Numbered from the stretch's first letter, positions 1-9,674 are shown. The stretch: DNA of 64,000 bases from Bacteroidaceae bacterium (GCA_017521285.1 JAFXDG010000027.1:32260-96259); one strand, 5' to 3'. Notes: generated from the letters alone by a model not told the origin. Program-made: numbers and translations.

Positions 1-1364
1 CTGTGGCTCAGATTATCATCAACATGGCCCCGGCCGATATCCGTAAGGAAGGCTCTGCTTATGATTTGCCCTTAGCCATTGGCATTATGGCTGCCAATGG
101 AACTGTATCAGCGGAGAAACTGGGCAAGTATATGATGATTGGTGAACTGAGCTTGGACGGCACCCTGCAACCCGTGAAAGGGGCATTACCTATCGCTATC
201 CGCGCTCGTGAGCAAGGTTTTGAAGGATTGATTGTACCCCAAGAAAATGCCCGTGAAGCCGCAGTGGTCAATCGCTTGAAGGTTTATGGTGTAAGCAACT
301 TGAAGGAGGTCATTGAATTTATGAACAATGAGCGGCAACTGGAGGGTACTGAAGTTAATACTCGCGAAGAATTCTATGCCCAGCAGAATGATTTTGAATA
401 TGACTTCGCAGAGGTGAAAGGCCAAGAGAGCGTAAAACGCGCTTTGGAGGTTGCTGCTGCTGGTGGCCACAATCTTATTATGATAGGCCCGCCGGGCAGT
501 GGAAAGTCCATGATGGCCAAACGCTTGCCATCCATCCTACCTCCACTTTCTCTTGCAGAAAGTTTGGAAACTACGCAGATACATTCTGTAGCAGGCAAAT
601 TAGGGAAGGATACTTCTCTCATTGCCCATCGTCCTTTCCGTAGTCCTCATCACACCATTTCATCCGTTGCTTTAGTGGGTGGAGGTCAGAATCCCCAACC
701 TGGTGAAATCAGTCTGGCACATAATGGTGTGTTGTTTGCTGATGAGCTACCCGAGTTCAATCGAACCGTATTGGAAATGCTGCGCCAACCACTGGAAGAC
801 CGTGCTATCAGCATCTCACGAGCCAAATATACGGTGGAATATCCTGCATCCTTCATGCTCATTGCCAGCATGAATCCTTGTCCATGTGGTTATTATAATC
901 ACCCGACAAAAGCTTGCGTATGTAATCCAGGACAGGTACAGAAGTATCTGAACCGCATTTCCGGCCCTCTGCTTGACCGTATTGATATTCAGGTGGAGAT
1001 AGTGCCTGTTCCCTTTGAAAAACTCTCTGAAACACGCCCAGGTGAGCCGAGTGAAGCCATCCGCCATCGGGTGATAGCTGCACGCAAGATTCAGGAACAG
1101 CGCTTTGCGAACATGCCCGGCATACACTGCAATGCCCAGATGACTCCCAAAATGCTTACTGAATATGCCACTCCCGATGAGAAAGGTCTCCAATTGTTGC
1201 GTAATGCCATGGAGCGTCTCAACCTGTCGGCACGTGCTTACGACCGCATCCTGAAGGTGGCTCGCACCATTGCTGACCTCGATGCTTCGCCTACTGTACA
1301 ATCTATGCATATTGCCGAGGCTATCGGATATAGAAATCTGGATAGGGATAATTGGGGAGCATGA
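1..1364 (+). CDS. YifB/ComM-family Mg-chelatase-like AAA+ ATPase, 5' truncated by the window
   Basis: The frame is already open at the left edge, so the true start lies outside; about 453 residues of an expected ~510 are present. What remains shows the end of the N-terminal ChlI/Lon-protease-like fold (ASAIDL-type core near residues 10-110), a Walker A motif GPPGSGKS at about residues 162-169, a Walker B-like region VLFADELPEF near 243-252, and a Cys-rich stretch NPCPCGYYNHPTKACVCNP near 289-307 typical of the Mg-chelatase-related family. The C-terminal helical domain is complete. Relatives such as ComM are hexameric helicases that promote branch migration during natural transformation; in Bacteroidetes the role is inferred. 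The DUF2264 gene starts 34 bp downstream and is probably co-transcribed. Confidence 0.93.
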   Translation, partial: VAQIIINMAPADIRKEGSAYDLPLAIGIMAANGTVSAEKLGKYMMIGELSLDGTLQPVKGALPIAIRAREQGFEGLIVPQENAREAAVVNRLKVYGVSNLKEVIEFMNNERQLEGTEVNTREEFYAQQNDFEYDFAEVKGQESVKRALEVAAAGGHNLIMIGPPGSGKSMMAKRLPSILPPLSLAESLETTQIHSVAGKLGKDTSLIAHRPFRSPHHTISSVALVGGGQNPQPGEISLAHNGVLFADELPEFNRTVLEMLRQPLEDRAISISRAKYTVEYPASFMLIASMNPCPCGYYNHPTKACVCNPGQVQKYLNRISGPLLDRIDIQVEIVPVPFEKLSETRPGEPSEAIRHRVIAARKIQEQRFANMPGIHCNAQMTPKMLTEYATPDEKGLQLLRNAMERLNLSARAYDRILKVARTIADLDASPTVQSMHIAEAIGYRNLDRDNWGA

Positions 1365-1398
1365 CTTTATATTATTATTACACTAAAAAATAACAACC

Positions 1399-3288
1399 AT
1401 GAATAAACAGTTTTTATTCTTACTGATGATGCTTTTCTCCATTGTGGCAAGTGCCAACAATGCAGATGTAACGAAAACGAAAACCTTTGAAGTGCGGAAT
1501 CCGGATAAAAAACTCAGTCCGTACACAGGAATGAATCGTGACCATTGGAAACAAGCGGCTGAATATCTTCTCAGCACAGCTTTTCAATATGTCAATGATA
1601 TTAAGCAACCGTTTGATTTGCCAAAACAAGAAGGTAAAAGCTACCCCCGTAATGCAGGCGATGTCCCAACTGCTCGCATGGAAGCTCTCTGCCGCACGAT
1701 GTTTTTGGCAGGACCATTGTTGAAAGAAAATCCTGACCTTACGCTTCATGGTGTGAAGGTTGGTGATTATTATCGTTGTCAGATAGCCTCGTTCCTTCGT
1801 CCGGACAGTCCTCTTTTTCTGCCCGAAAAGAAAGGCCGGGGGCACGGTGGACAGAAACTCGTTGAACTTGGTGGACTTGCGGTCTCCTTGCTGATGGCTC
1901 CCGAAGTGTTCTGGGATCCTCTGCCGCAGGATACCCGTGACAAGCTTGCAGCCTTGTTCAAACCCTATGCCGAAGGTGGAACGATTGATATGAATTGGAG
2001 ATTTTTCAACCAATGTTTGCTCAGTTTTCTGCATAAAGAGGGTTATCAAGTCAATCTGAAATATTTGGAGGAACTGGTGCATGCCAATCTTAAAGCCTAT
2101 GTCGGCGATGGGTGGTATCACGATTCACCCCTATTCGACTATTATAGTATGTGGGCATTCCAGATGTATGGCCCGCTTTGGGCGGAAAGTTTCGGACGGG
2201 AATATTATCCGGCAGAAGCAGAGCAATTTATGAATCAACTGGCAGATATAACCAAGCAATATCCCTATATGTTTGGTCGTGATGGAAAAATGCAGATGTG
2301 GGGAAGAAGCATTACTTATCGTATGGGGGCAGCCATACCACTCGCACTTACTGGTTTGCTCCATAGTTCCGATGTCGATTATGGTTGGATGCGACGCATC
2401 TGTTCCGGTTCCATCCTACAGTTCCTTCAAAATCCCCATTTCATCGCCAATGACGGACTCCCTAATCTTGGTTTCTATGACCATTTTGAGGCCTGTCTGC
2501 AACATTATTCTTGCCGTGGCAGTGTATATTGGATGGCCAAACTCTTCCTTGCCTTGTATATGCCAGCGGACAATCCTTTCTGGACTGCTCGCGAGACTGA
2601 AGGAACATGGGCAAAGATGAAGAAAAAAGTCCCGTTCAATGTCTATTCAGAAAAAGCTCAAATCCTTGTTTCCGACTTTGCAGCTTTGGGTATGGCTGAA
2701 TTCCGTAATGTTTTCACTCGCAATGGAGGATTTTATTATGGACTCGAGAATTACAACAGACTGGCCTATAATTCGGCCCTCCCCTGGCAGGCTGACGGAA
2801 AGAAAGGTGAAGTGGCTATGAGTTATGTTGTTGAAGGCTCTGAGGGGAAATGGTTGCAGATAAATAGTTATAAGGGTGAAGGACTCAACGGTGAGGGGTT
2901 CTTCTGCCGCACTGCTGAGATAGAAAACGACCCGACCGTCACCATCGATCTGACTGAAAAAGTTACGGCTGACGGAGTTCTCCGTGCTGACCTTATAAAG
3001 ACTGATGCTCCTCGAAAGGTTCGCATGGGATTCTATGCGTTGCCCCAGCTTGATAAGCCGATAGAGACAACGGTGAAGAAGGTAAAGGGCAAGAAGGCCA
3101 TCACCATTGACAATGGTCAGTATGCGTTGACTACAGTGCTTGCTGAAGGCTGGGATGACATAGAAGTGGTGAACTGCCACGACCTTCACCCCGAGGCTGA
3201 CAACAGCGTAGTCGTAAACCTGGTTGCCACGGTCGATGGTCAGAAACTCTTGAAGTCTCAACTCATCATGAAGAAATCAAAGAAATGA
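1399..3288 (+). CDS. DUF2264 domain-containing exported protein
   Basis: A 629-residue protein with a cleavable signal peptide (hydrophobic residues 5-18, ending near ASA/N), followed by a single long DUF2264 domain: NRDHWKQAAEYLL near the mature N-terminus, the SYPRNAGDVPTARMEALCR block, and Trp/Tyr-rich alpha-toroid-like segments such as WYHDSPLFDYYSMWAFQMYGP. DUF2264 proteins resemble (alpha/alpha)6-barrel polysaccharide-processing enzymes and are often found with carbohydrate-utilisation genes, but no substrate can be assigned here. A Rho-independent terminator follows directly, so it is the last gene of the yifB transcript. Periplasmic or surface location is inferred from the signal peptide. 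Confidence 0.88.
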   Translation: MNKQFLFLLMMLFSIVASANNADVTKTKTFEVRNPDKKLSPYTGMNRDHWKQAAEYLLSTAFQYVNDIKQPFDLPKQEGKSYPRNAGDVPTARMEALCRTMFLAGPLLKENPDLTLHGVKVGDYYRCQIASFLRPDSPLFLPEKKGRGHGGQKLVELGGLAVSLLMAPEVFWDPLPQDTRDKLAALFKPYAEGGTIDMNWRFFNQCLLSFLHKEGYQVNLKYLEELVHANLKAYVGDGWYHDSPLFDYYSMWAFQMYGPLWAESFGREYYPAEAEQFMNQLADITKQYPYMFGRDGKMQMWGRSITYRMGAAIPLALTGLLHSSDVDYGWMRRICSGSILQFLQNPHFIANDGLPNLGFYDHFEACLQHYSCRGSVYWMAKLFLALYMPADNPFWTARETEGTWAKMKKKVPFNVYSEKAQILVSDFAALGMAEFRNVFTRNGGFYYGLENYNRLAYNSALPWQADGKKGEVAMSYVVEGSEGKWLQINSYKGEGLNGEGFFCRTAEIENDPTVTIDLTEKVTADGVLRADLIKTDAPRKVRMGFYALPQLDKPIETTVKKVKGKKAITIDNGQYALTTVLAEGWDDIEVVNCHDLHPEADNSVVVNLVATVDGQKLLKSQLIMKKSKK

Positions 3289-3297
3289 TTCAATCTT

Positions 3298-3355
3298 AAT
3301 GGGAGGACGTGTATCAGATCTGAATCCGACAAAGCTGATACTTTCTCCCATTTTT
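3298..3355 (+). terminator. Rho-independent terminator after the DUF2264 gene
   Basis: Outer stem ATGGGAG/CTCCCAT encloses a second stem GTATCAG/CTGATAC; the outer arm runs directly into a T5 tract on the plus strand. Confidence 0.8.
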
Positions 3356-3388
3356 CCGCCTGTTTTGTTCATTTTTAGGTATAGAATG

Positions 3389-3419
3389 TTCGAAATTTGC
3401 AGTGAAAGTACTACCTTTG
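3389..3419 (+). promoter_or_regulatory. Bacteroidetes-type promoter of the propeller-AraC regulator
   Basis: A -7 element TACCTTTG at 3412-3419 lies 22 bp before the ATG at 3442. A weak -33 match TTCG at 3389-3392 gives a 19-bp spacer. The leader would be very short. Confidence 0.6.
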
Positions 3420-3441
3420 CAGCAAATATCAAGGAAATGGC

Positions 3442-5541
3442 ATGAGGAGACTTTTTACAACAATTGCATGGGTGCTACTGACAATCGCAGTGTGCCATCA
3501 GGTTAAAGCTGACGAGACGAACATCCGATACCTGAGCAAACAGACTGGTTTGTCCAGCAATCAGGTGACGGCATTGGTACAAGACCACAATGGTTACATC
3601 TGGGTTGGCACGACTAATGGACTGAACCGTATTGATGGGCATGAAGTCTATACTTGGAGCGATTCCAAACATCCGTTTCACAGTATGCCCATCAGAGCCA
3701 TTGAAGCTGATAAGGAAAACAATTGTTTGTGGGTGTTCGGTCCACGAGGATTGGCCGGTTGCTTCATGCTTGCCTCCAACCAACTGATTTCACACAAGAC
3801 CGAGAAGGCCGACACCTTACTCCAATATCACCACAAAGGGAAACTGTATATGTGGCAATTCGGTCCGGGGAAGAGGAGTAGTCGTACCCGACTGAACAAA
3901 GACAGATTGGTGACCGAAACCTTTTCGCAAGCAATTGTCGATGTCCGCACCGACGAAGAGGGTAACGACTGGCTATTGACCAAACGGGGATTGTATCTGA
4001 ACGGACTTGAACAACAGTTGCCCTCTACTGACAGTGTTGTCCACATAGCAACTTACCGCAACATCTGCCTGGCACTGACACCGCGTGAAATCCTCGTCTA
4101 TAACCACTCACGCCGCGTGGCACGGCGCACTCCCTTTCCCAATACGTTTCGTCGCCTTGCATTCCAATGTACTGATATGGCCGTTTGGGGCGACCAGCTA
4201 CTCGTCTTTACCCCTGATAGAATCATTTCCTACCACATTTTGGATAATACATTTTCGTCACCATCGAACGTCCAACTGCAAAATGGCCATGTATTGCCTG
4301 AAAGTGGGGAAGAACTCTATGTGCATGATGGAAAGGGAAAACTCATCCGATTCGGACACGAAGGCTCCATACATACTTTGCAACTGATGTCATCGGGAAC
4401 TGCCAATCAACAAACTCCACAGGTCGTGGTGCTGAACGATACGACCGAAGCCTACGCTACCGATGGGAACGGCCTATTCATTTTTGACCTGAAGAAAGGC
4501 AAAAGTACCCGTCATTATAGGAAGGAAACACACGGCTTTATCCGCGATAATCGTATCAGTGTCCTCTTGGCTGACCACACTGGCTGTCTTTGGATGGCTA
4601 CACAACAATCGGGACTTGCCTGTTTGGATTTGACCGATTCGTCGGACAGCTCCGACAGTTTGTTGTCTCCACACATACCCCAACCGCTCGTTACATCCAT
4701 CACTGTAGATGGCGAAAAAAGTCTCATAAATACCGATGAAATGGAGCTTTTTTACACCCATAACAATGTGGAGTGGCACTTCTCATGCCTTGCTTACGAC
4801 AAAATGCAGCAAATCAGTTATCAATATTATTTGGCAGGAAAAGACAGTACGTGGCAAGCTCCTTCCACCATGCACACGGCCAAATACAAGGAACTGACTC
4901 CAGGGAAATATACTTTCCACGTCAGAGCCACAACTGACGGCATACATTGGGGAGCGGAGAGCACTCACACCATTGTAATAAATGAGCCTTGGTGGACACA
5001 ATGGCCTGCCCTATTGCCCGTATTGGCCATTTTTGCTGCAATGGGTTTGTTTCTCTATCTCATTGTATACAAATTCATCCATCCCGAGAGGGCTGTAAAC
5101 GAACGGCAACAAACTGTCGTCACGTTCCAACAGCAGGAAGTGCTTCCTGCAGAAGAACCTCAAAAACAACAGTTATTGCAGCCACAGCAGCAACTGCAAC
5201 AGGTCCAACTGACGGCTAAGGATGAGCGTTTCAAGCGGTTGTTGGAAGATTTGTTGGAACTGCATATCGAAGAACCCGATTTCGGCGTAGAAGAATTTGC
5301 TGCATGTGCCAATCTGAAACGTACCCAATTCTATACAAAAGTAAAACGCATCACCGGCCTGTCGCCTATCGAACTGTTGCGCAAGGCACATTTGGAACAT
5401 GCCGCCCATTTGTTGAAAGAGACCGACTTGAACATCGACGAAGTGCGCGAACGTTGCGGATTCAGCAACTCCACCACTTTCTACAACTATTTCAAGCAAC
5501 AGTATGGAATGACTCCCCGACAGTATAGGAATCAGGCATAA
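3442..5541 (+). CDS. Membrane-anchored sensor/regulator: propeller, Y_Y_Y domain, TM helix and AraC-type HTH (no kinase)
   Basis: 699 residues. A signal sequence (1-23) precedes two-component-regulator propeller repeats (for example NQVTALVQDHNGYIWVGTTN), a Y_Y_Y immunoglobulin-like domain around 425-510 (YQYYLAGKDSTW to KYTFHVRATTDG), one membrane helix near 517-543, a Gln-rich cytoplasmic linker near 545-592 and a C-terminal AraC HTH with the classic ERCGFSNSTTFYNYFKQQYG signature. This is the layout of Bacteroides hybrid two-component systems with the histidine kinase and receiver missing, so signal passage would be direct from periplasm to DNA-binding domain. The natural target would be nearby carbohydrate genes such as DUF2264, but that is inference. 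Start supported by the promoter at 3389-3419. Confidence 0.9.
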   Translation: MRRLFTTIAWVLLTIAVCHQVKADETNIRYLSKQTGLSSNQVTALVQDHNGYIWVGTTNGLNRIDGHEVYTWSDSKHPFHSMPIRAIEADKENNCLWVFGPRGLAGCFMLASNQLISHKTEKADTLLQYHHKGKLYMWQFGPGKRSSRTRLNKDRLVTETFSQAIVDVRTDEEGNDWLLTKRGLYLNGLEQQLPSTDSVVHIATYRNICLALTPREILVYNHSRRVARRTPFPNTFRRLAFQCTDMAVWGDQLLVFTPDRIISYHILDNTFSSPSNVQLQNGHVLPESGEELYVHDGKGKLIRFGHEGSIHTLQLMSSGTANQQTPQVVVLNDTTEAYATDGNGLFIFDLKKGKSTRHYRKETHGFIRDNRISVLLADHTGCLWMATQQSGLACLDLTDSSDSSDSLLSPHIPQPLVTSITVDGEKSLINTDEMELFYTHNNVEWHFSCLAYDKMQQISYQYYLAGKDSTWQAPSTMHTAKYKELTPGKYTFHVRATTDGIHWGAESTHTIVINEPWWTQWPALLPVLAIFAAMGLFLYLIVYKFIHPERAVNERQQTVVTFQQQEVLPAEEPQKQQLLQPQQQLQQVQLTAKDERFKRLLEDLLELHIEEPDFGVEEFAACANLKRTQFYTKVKRITGLSPIELLRKAHLEHAAHLLKETDLNIDEVRERCGFSNSTTFYNYFKQQYGMTPRQYRNQA

Positions 5542-5550
5542 AATCAAGCA

Positions 5551-5603
5551 CGGATTGCACCAATTAAACGGATATTCTTAATCCGCATAATCCGTGCAAT
5601 CCG
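5551..5603. terminator. Inverted repeat between convergent genes (bidirectional terminator-like)
   Basis: Arms CGGATTGCAC (5551-5560) and GTGCAATCCG (5594-5603), with further ATCCG/CGGAT pairing in the loop, lie between the convergent ends at 5541 and 5626. No strong T tract is seen. Confidence 0.5.
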
Positions 5604-5625
5604 CACCTAAATAACTTCTAAATAA

Positions 5626-7935
5626 TTAAAAATCAAGCTTCACACCGGCAAAGAATGAACGGGGAAGACCGGGGCCGTACATATAGCCGGCATCGCGCAG
5701 CTCGCCTTTGTCGAAGTCATCCTGATACTCATTGAAGATGTTCTGCACACCGGCATTGAGTTGGAGGGCCGAACCGCCACCCAAGTCGAAATCATAACTG
5801 AGTTTGAAGTTCAGGTCGAAGAATTCAGGAGTCTCCACCGCAATGTCTTCGGGCACATATCCCGCCACGTGCTGCATCAGCATGCTGCCAGTGTAGGTTC
5901 CTGAGAAGGCTGCCGTCAAGGGCTTGATGGGAGTGTAGCTCAGTGTAAAGTAGCCATAGGTTTCGGGTGTACGGGCAATGCGCTTCTCTGCCTTGGCCGT
6001 TTCGCTCCACTGCTCAGGTTCTTTGTATTCGCTCTTCTGCAGGGTGGCTCCTGCCTGCAATTGGAGCTTGTTCTGATAGGCCAGTTTTCCTTCCATTGTC
6101 ACACCATACACATTGGCTCCCGATGCATTGTGGCGCTCCAGCGTGAGGATGCCGTTTTCGTGGCTCTTCTCGCGCAGGGCAAACACATCGTTCAGTGTCG
6201 TGTAGAATCCCTCGACGAGGAGGTTTCCTTGGAAATCGCCCCAGCGTTGGTACAGGTCGGCCGAGAGGCTGAAGCTGTGCGATTTCTCCTCCTGCAGGTC
6301 GCTGGCCAGTTCAATCATGGACACACCACCGCCTACGGCTTCGATGTGGAGGTCTTCGTCAAAGGCTTGTGGAGCGCGGAATCCGGCCGAGTAGCTGGCG
6401 CGGAAGTTGATGTTCTCCGAAGGGTTGAAGCGCACGTTGGCACGGGGGCTGAAGATGAGTCCGTCGATGAGGTTGTGCTTGTCGAAACGGCCGCCGACGA
6501 GGAAGCTCCACTGGTCGTTCTTCCATTCGTTCTGCAAGAACAGGCTGCTGATGTGTACCGTCTGCTCCAGTTCGCGGCCGTAGCCCCACATGTTGTCTTT
6601 CAGTGCATCGCGGTTGTACTCCATACCTCCTGTAAAGGTAGCGGGCATGAAGAGGCAACGGTCGAAGTTATAGACATACTGTCCGCCCACCACCGTAGTG
6701 AGGTCAGTAGTGGCACCGTAGGCATAAGGGTCGCGTCCGGCACCATAGTAACTCTGTCGGTCGATGTGCTGCGCCGAGGCATAGAGGCTCAGGTGATGCT
6801 TCTCGTTGGGGCTGAAGTAGTCGAACTTCACTCCTCCGCCATTGATGCTGTGCTCCGTCTGCTCGGCAATGTTGGCCTGATGCGGTGGCAGGTCCAGCGA
6901 GTCGCCTCCCCGGCGGTACTCCTCAATGTGGTGGTATTCAAAAGAGAGTTTGCTGTATATACTTGTCTTCACGTATGAGCGGAATCCCACCGTCTGCTGG
7001 TGCAGTTCGCACAGTTCGCTGTAGCTGTCGCCGTTGGCATCGTATGCCTGTCGTTGGCGGTTCTGGCCGAAGATGAAGAGTCCCGCCTTGCGGTTGTCGG
7101 TCACCAGTGAAGCATTCAGCGTGGTGCTGTGGTCCATCGAACCGTCAATAGACATGGTCGTGTGGGCCAACTGTCCGCTGTTGCGCAATGGCTCTTTAGT
7201 GATGATGTTGATGGTTCCGGCAATGGCAGACGAGCCGAACAGAGCCGAGCCGCCACCGCGCATCACCTCCACACGCTCCACCATGTTGGCCGGTATCTGC
7301 TCCAGTCCGTACACACCCGACAGGGCACTGAAGATGGGGCGCGAGTCAATCAATATCTGCGTGTAAGGGCCTTCCAGGCCATTGATGCGTACCTGCTGGA
7401 AGCCACAGTTCTGGCAATTGTTCTCCACACGCACACCCGGTTGGAAGTTCAATCCTTCGGCCAGTGTGGGCGATGTGGTGGTCTCAAACAGACGGGTATC
7501 TATCACATTAATTAAGGTAGGAGCCATGCGGCGCGATGTCTCGTTACGGTTGGCCGACACCACCACACCGTCCAGGGCTATCATATCCTCCTCTATGGTG
7601 AAGTTCTCCTCCAGTGTCTTTCCCTTCTTGGTCACCACCTCGCGTGTTTCGGTCTTGTACCCCAATGTGGCTACCTCCATGGTGAAGGTCCCCTCGGGCA
7701 GGTTCTTCAGGAAGTAGTGACCGCTCTCATCGGTGGTCGTACCGATGGTGGTACCTTTCAGGGTTACATTCACAAAAGGCACGTGTTGTCCGTTCGCGGC
7801 ATCAATCACGTGTCCCACAATATTCGCATCGCTGCGATTCACCTTGGCGTGGCTATGTCCCTGATGACTCTGAGCCACTACCGACACGGCGGACATCATG
7901 CACATCATGGTCCACCAGACAAATAATTTTCTCAT
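5626..7935 (-). CDS. TonB-dependent outer-membrane receptor with carboxypeptidase-like N-domain
   Basis: 769 residues. Signal peptide about 1-21, then a His-rich stretch SHQGHSHAK, a CarboxypepD_reg-like domain (about 37-115, VGHVIDAANGQHVPFVNVTL), a TonB plug (about 125-250, containing NCQNCGFQQVRINGLEGPY and ERVEVMRGGGSALFGSSAIA) and a long beta-barrel ending in the aromatic C-terminus GVKLDF expected of barrel proteins. It belongs to the FecA/BtuB-like family with the NCQNCG plug motif, which imports metal chelates or vitamins; the His-rich mature N-terminus suggests metal, but substrate cannot be set. No SusD partner is adjacent, which argues against glycan import. It stands alone as a transcription unit. 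Confidence 0.93.
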   Translation of the reverse strand: MRKLFVWWTMMCMMSAVSVVAQSHQGHSHAKVNRSDANIVGHVIDAANGQHVPFVNVTLKGTTIGTTTDESGHYFLKNLPEGTFTMEVATLGYKTETREVVTKKGKTLEENFTIEEDMIALDGVVVSANRNETSRRMAPTLINVIDTRLFETTTSPTLAEGLNFQPGVRVENNCQNCGFQQVRINGLEGPYTQILIDSRPIFSALSGVYGLEQIPANMVERVEVMRGGGSALFGSSAIAGTINIITKEPLRNSGQLAHTTMSIDGSMDHSTTLNASLVTDNRKAGLFIFGQNRQRQAYDANGDSYSELCELHQQTVGFRSYVKTSIYSKLSFEYHHIEEYRRGGDSLDLPPHQANIAEQTEHSINGGGVKFDYFSPNEKHHLSLYASAQHIDRQSYYGAGRDPYAYGATTDLTTVVGGQYVYNFDRCLFMPATFTGGMEYNRDALKDNMWGYGRELEQTVHISSLFLQNEWKNDQWSFLVGGRFDKHNLIDGLIFSPRANVRFNPSENINFRASYSAGFRAPQAFDEDLHIEAVGGGVSMIELASDLQEEKSHSFSLSADLYQRWGDFQGNLLVEGFYTTLNDVFALREKSHENGILTLERHNASGANVYGVTMEGKLAYQNKLQLQAGATLQKSEYKEPEQWSETAKAEKRIARTPETYGYFTLSYTPIKPLTAAFSGTYTGSMLMQHVAGYVPEDIAVETPEFFDLNFKLSYDFDLGGGSALQLNAGVQNIFNEYQDDFDKGELRDAGYMYGPGLPRSFFAGVKLDF

Positions 7936-8238
7936 GCTTTATACGTTGTTTTAGTTCTCTTTCTACCCATTTCTCAGTATTTCGGCTGCAAAATTACTGC
8001 TAATCCTCTAAACGGGAAATACCCAAAATTAGTTATAATTAAGTGAAGAGTACCTAAAATGGAGTAAAATGTGGGGCTGAAAGATAGGGATAAAATACAT
8101 GAAGGTGTGTCGAAATGTAGCCATTCCAGATTTTAGGCGCGGATTTTTCGCTTTGCTCAAGGAAACTCCGCGCCTAATTTTATTTTTGACACTCCTTCAT
8201 GCTTGCTGATATAGGTACAATTGGGTGGTGCTGATTGC
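7936..8238. other. Intergenic stretch upstream of the TonB receptor gene
   Basis: About 300 bp with a candidate minus-strand -7 element TAATTTTG (plus coordinates 7989-7996) and no good -33 partner, then the nested palindrome at 8098-8201. No coding signal seen; no classic riboswitch core was recognised by eye. Confidence 0.5.
8098..8201. repeat. Nested palindrome, terminator-like
   Basis: Outer arms (CATGAAGGTGTGTC / GACACTCCTTCATG, one mismatch) enclose a perfect inner pair TTAGGCGCGGA (8133-8143) / TCCGCGCCTAA (8167-8177). It sits where minus-strand transcription from the DUF4143 gene would end. The GTGTC-AAAT type outer arms recur at 10309-10349. Confidence 0.6.
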
Positions 8239-8348
8239 TTATTTGATGACCACCTTTTTACCATTTACAATATAGATACCACGTTTTAGATTCTTTGGGT
8301 CACCCTCTACAAGTTCGACTGTAGATTGGATTAGGAAATATTGGTATC
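8239..8348 (-). pseudogene. Remnant of a type IX secretion C-terminal sorting domain
   Basis: Read on the minus strand and ending in TAA at 8239-8241, about 36 codons spell a tail that includes STVELVEGDPKNLKRG followed by IYIVNGKKVVIK-stop, the pattern of a T9SS-type C-terminal domain (compare NLQKGINIV at the end of the Omp28-like protein at 58923). It has no start of its own and abuts the DUF4143 gene, which ends at 8349 in a different frame. The rest of the secreted protein is missing, so this is best read as the 3' stump of a gene cut off by arrival of the DUF4143 cassette or by deletion. Confidence 0.6.
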
Positions 8349-9674
8349 TTAGTGTTCTTTCAACAGGAATGCCATATATAGAGGCAATGTCAATAGTCTT
8401 TCTTGACGACCGATGTTGTAATCTCCTAATTTTATGGCACAGCCAACATGGTATTTGTCAGGGTGGCTCAGAATGGTTTTTGTGCTCTTGACATTTCCGT
8501 TGCTGGCTTTTACTTCAACAAGGGTACTTCTCCCCTTATATCGCATGACAAAATCCACCTCAAGACCTGAGTCTTTGCGGAAATAATACAATTTCCGTTG
8601 CATCTTGTGAAATATGTCGGCTATGATATTTTCAAAAATGGCACCTTTGTAGCCGTGCAAGTTGTTTTGCAGAATGTCAAAAGAGGTTCCATCTTCCAGC
8701 ATGGAAACAAAAAGTCCGGTGTCTGCCATGTATATCTTGAACACATCCTCCATGGCATTCCCATCCAAAGGGAGTTCGGGGATATTCAAGTTTCTGCACC
8801 GGCAAATAATCCCGGCATCCTCTATCCATTGTATGCTTCCGCCATATTGCGAAGCTTTTCCACCTTTGCGGATGAGGGAGTATTGGAACTTCTTATTCTC
8901 TTTGCTCAATTGACGGGGGATGGATTCAAAACATTCCCGAATCTTGGATTTGTCTGCATCCTCGGCATATTTTATCATATCGTCTTCATATTCGTTGACA
9001 ATGGCGCGTTGTACATTTTGCACTTGAGTGATATCATGTGTTGCCATGAAGGTGTTGACTGCTTCTGGCATCCCTCCCACAACAATATATTGCAACAGCA
9101 ACTGTTTCATCCGATGATGCAGAGCTTCTGGTACGGGCTGTTCTTCATGCAGACATTCTGCCATTTTGTTTATGATTGTGTCTGAAATTCCATTGGCCCA
9201 AAGGAATTCTTCAAAGTCCAACGGATACATGTCAAGGATTGTTTCGTACCCGACGGGGACAGAAGCTCTGGCACTTTGTTTTCCCCCATACCCTTTTACT
9301 CCAAGTAATGACCCTGTAGCAATGACATCAAACCGACCATCCATTTTGAAGAATTTCAAAGAAGTGCGTGCCTCCGGACAATCTTGGATTTCATCAAGAA
9401 TCAAACAGGTGTTTCCTGGTTCAAAGATTGCTCCACTAACCATCGCACTTATATTCATGATGACATCATCGATATTTTTGGAACCTTGGAAGGCTAATGA
9501 ATAATCGGGATTTTGCACGAAGTTAAGATACACAACATGGGAATAATTCTTTTGGGCAAAGGCCAATGCCGAGAATGTTTTTCCACATTGGCGACATCCT
9601 TTTATGACAAGAGGTTTCTTGTCTGTAGTTTGTTTCCAAACTTTCAGTTGTTCTTCTATTTTTCGTTTTAGCAT
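8349..9674 (-). CDS. AAA+ ATPase with DUF4143 domain
   Basis: 441 residues. An N-terminal P-loop ATPase (AAA_14) carries Walker A GCRQCGKT near residues 26-33 and Walker B-like CLILDEIQDCPEARTSL; the C-terminal DUF4143 region contains LEVDFVMRYKGRSTLVEVKA, matching the E-D-ExK core of a PD-(D/E)XK nuclease fold. Such genes are numerous and variable between Bacteroidales strains; biochemical function is unknown, and proposed roles (DNA-associated or toxin-like) are unproven. Its leader carries three copies of a 33-bp-spaced repeat, and the gene abuts a truncated sorting-domain remnant, both consistent with a mobile cassette. Confidence 0.9.
   Translation of the reverse strand: MLKRKIEEQLKVWKQTTDKKPLVIKGCRQCGKTFSALAFAQKNYSHVVYLNFVQNPDYSLAFQGSKNIDDVIMNISAMVSGAIFEPGNTCLILDEIQDCPEARTSLKFFKMDGRFDVIATGSLLGVKGYGGKQSARASVPVGYETILDMYPLDFEEFLWANGISDTIINKMAECLHEEQPVPEALHHRMKQLLLQYIVVGGMPEAVNTFMATHDITQVQNVQRAIVNEYEDDMIKYAEDADKSKIRECFESIPRQLSKENKKFQYSLIRKGGKASQYGGSIQWIEDAGIICRCRNLNIPELPLDGNAMEDVFKIYMADTGLFVSMLEDGTSFDILQNNLHGYKGAIFENIIADIFHKMQRKLYYFRKDSGLEVDFVMRYKGRSTLVEVKASNGNVKSTKTILSHPDKYHVGCAIKLGDYNIGRQERLLTLPLYMAFLLKEH

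Noticed and set aside
6061-6978. 305-residue plus-strand frame inside the TonB receptor gene
   Set aside because: Antisense shadow of a clear barrel protein; no promoter or family match.
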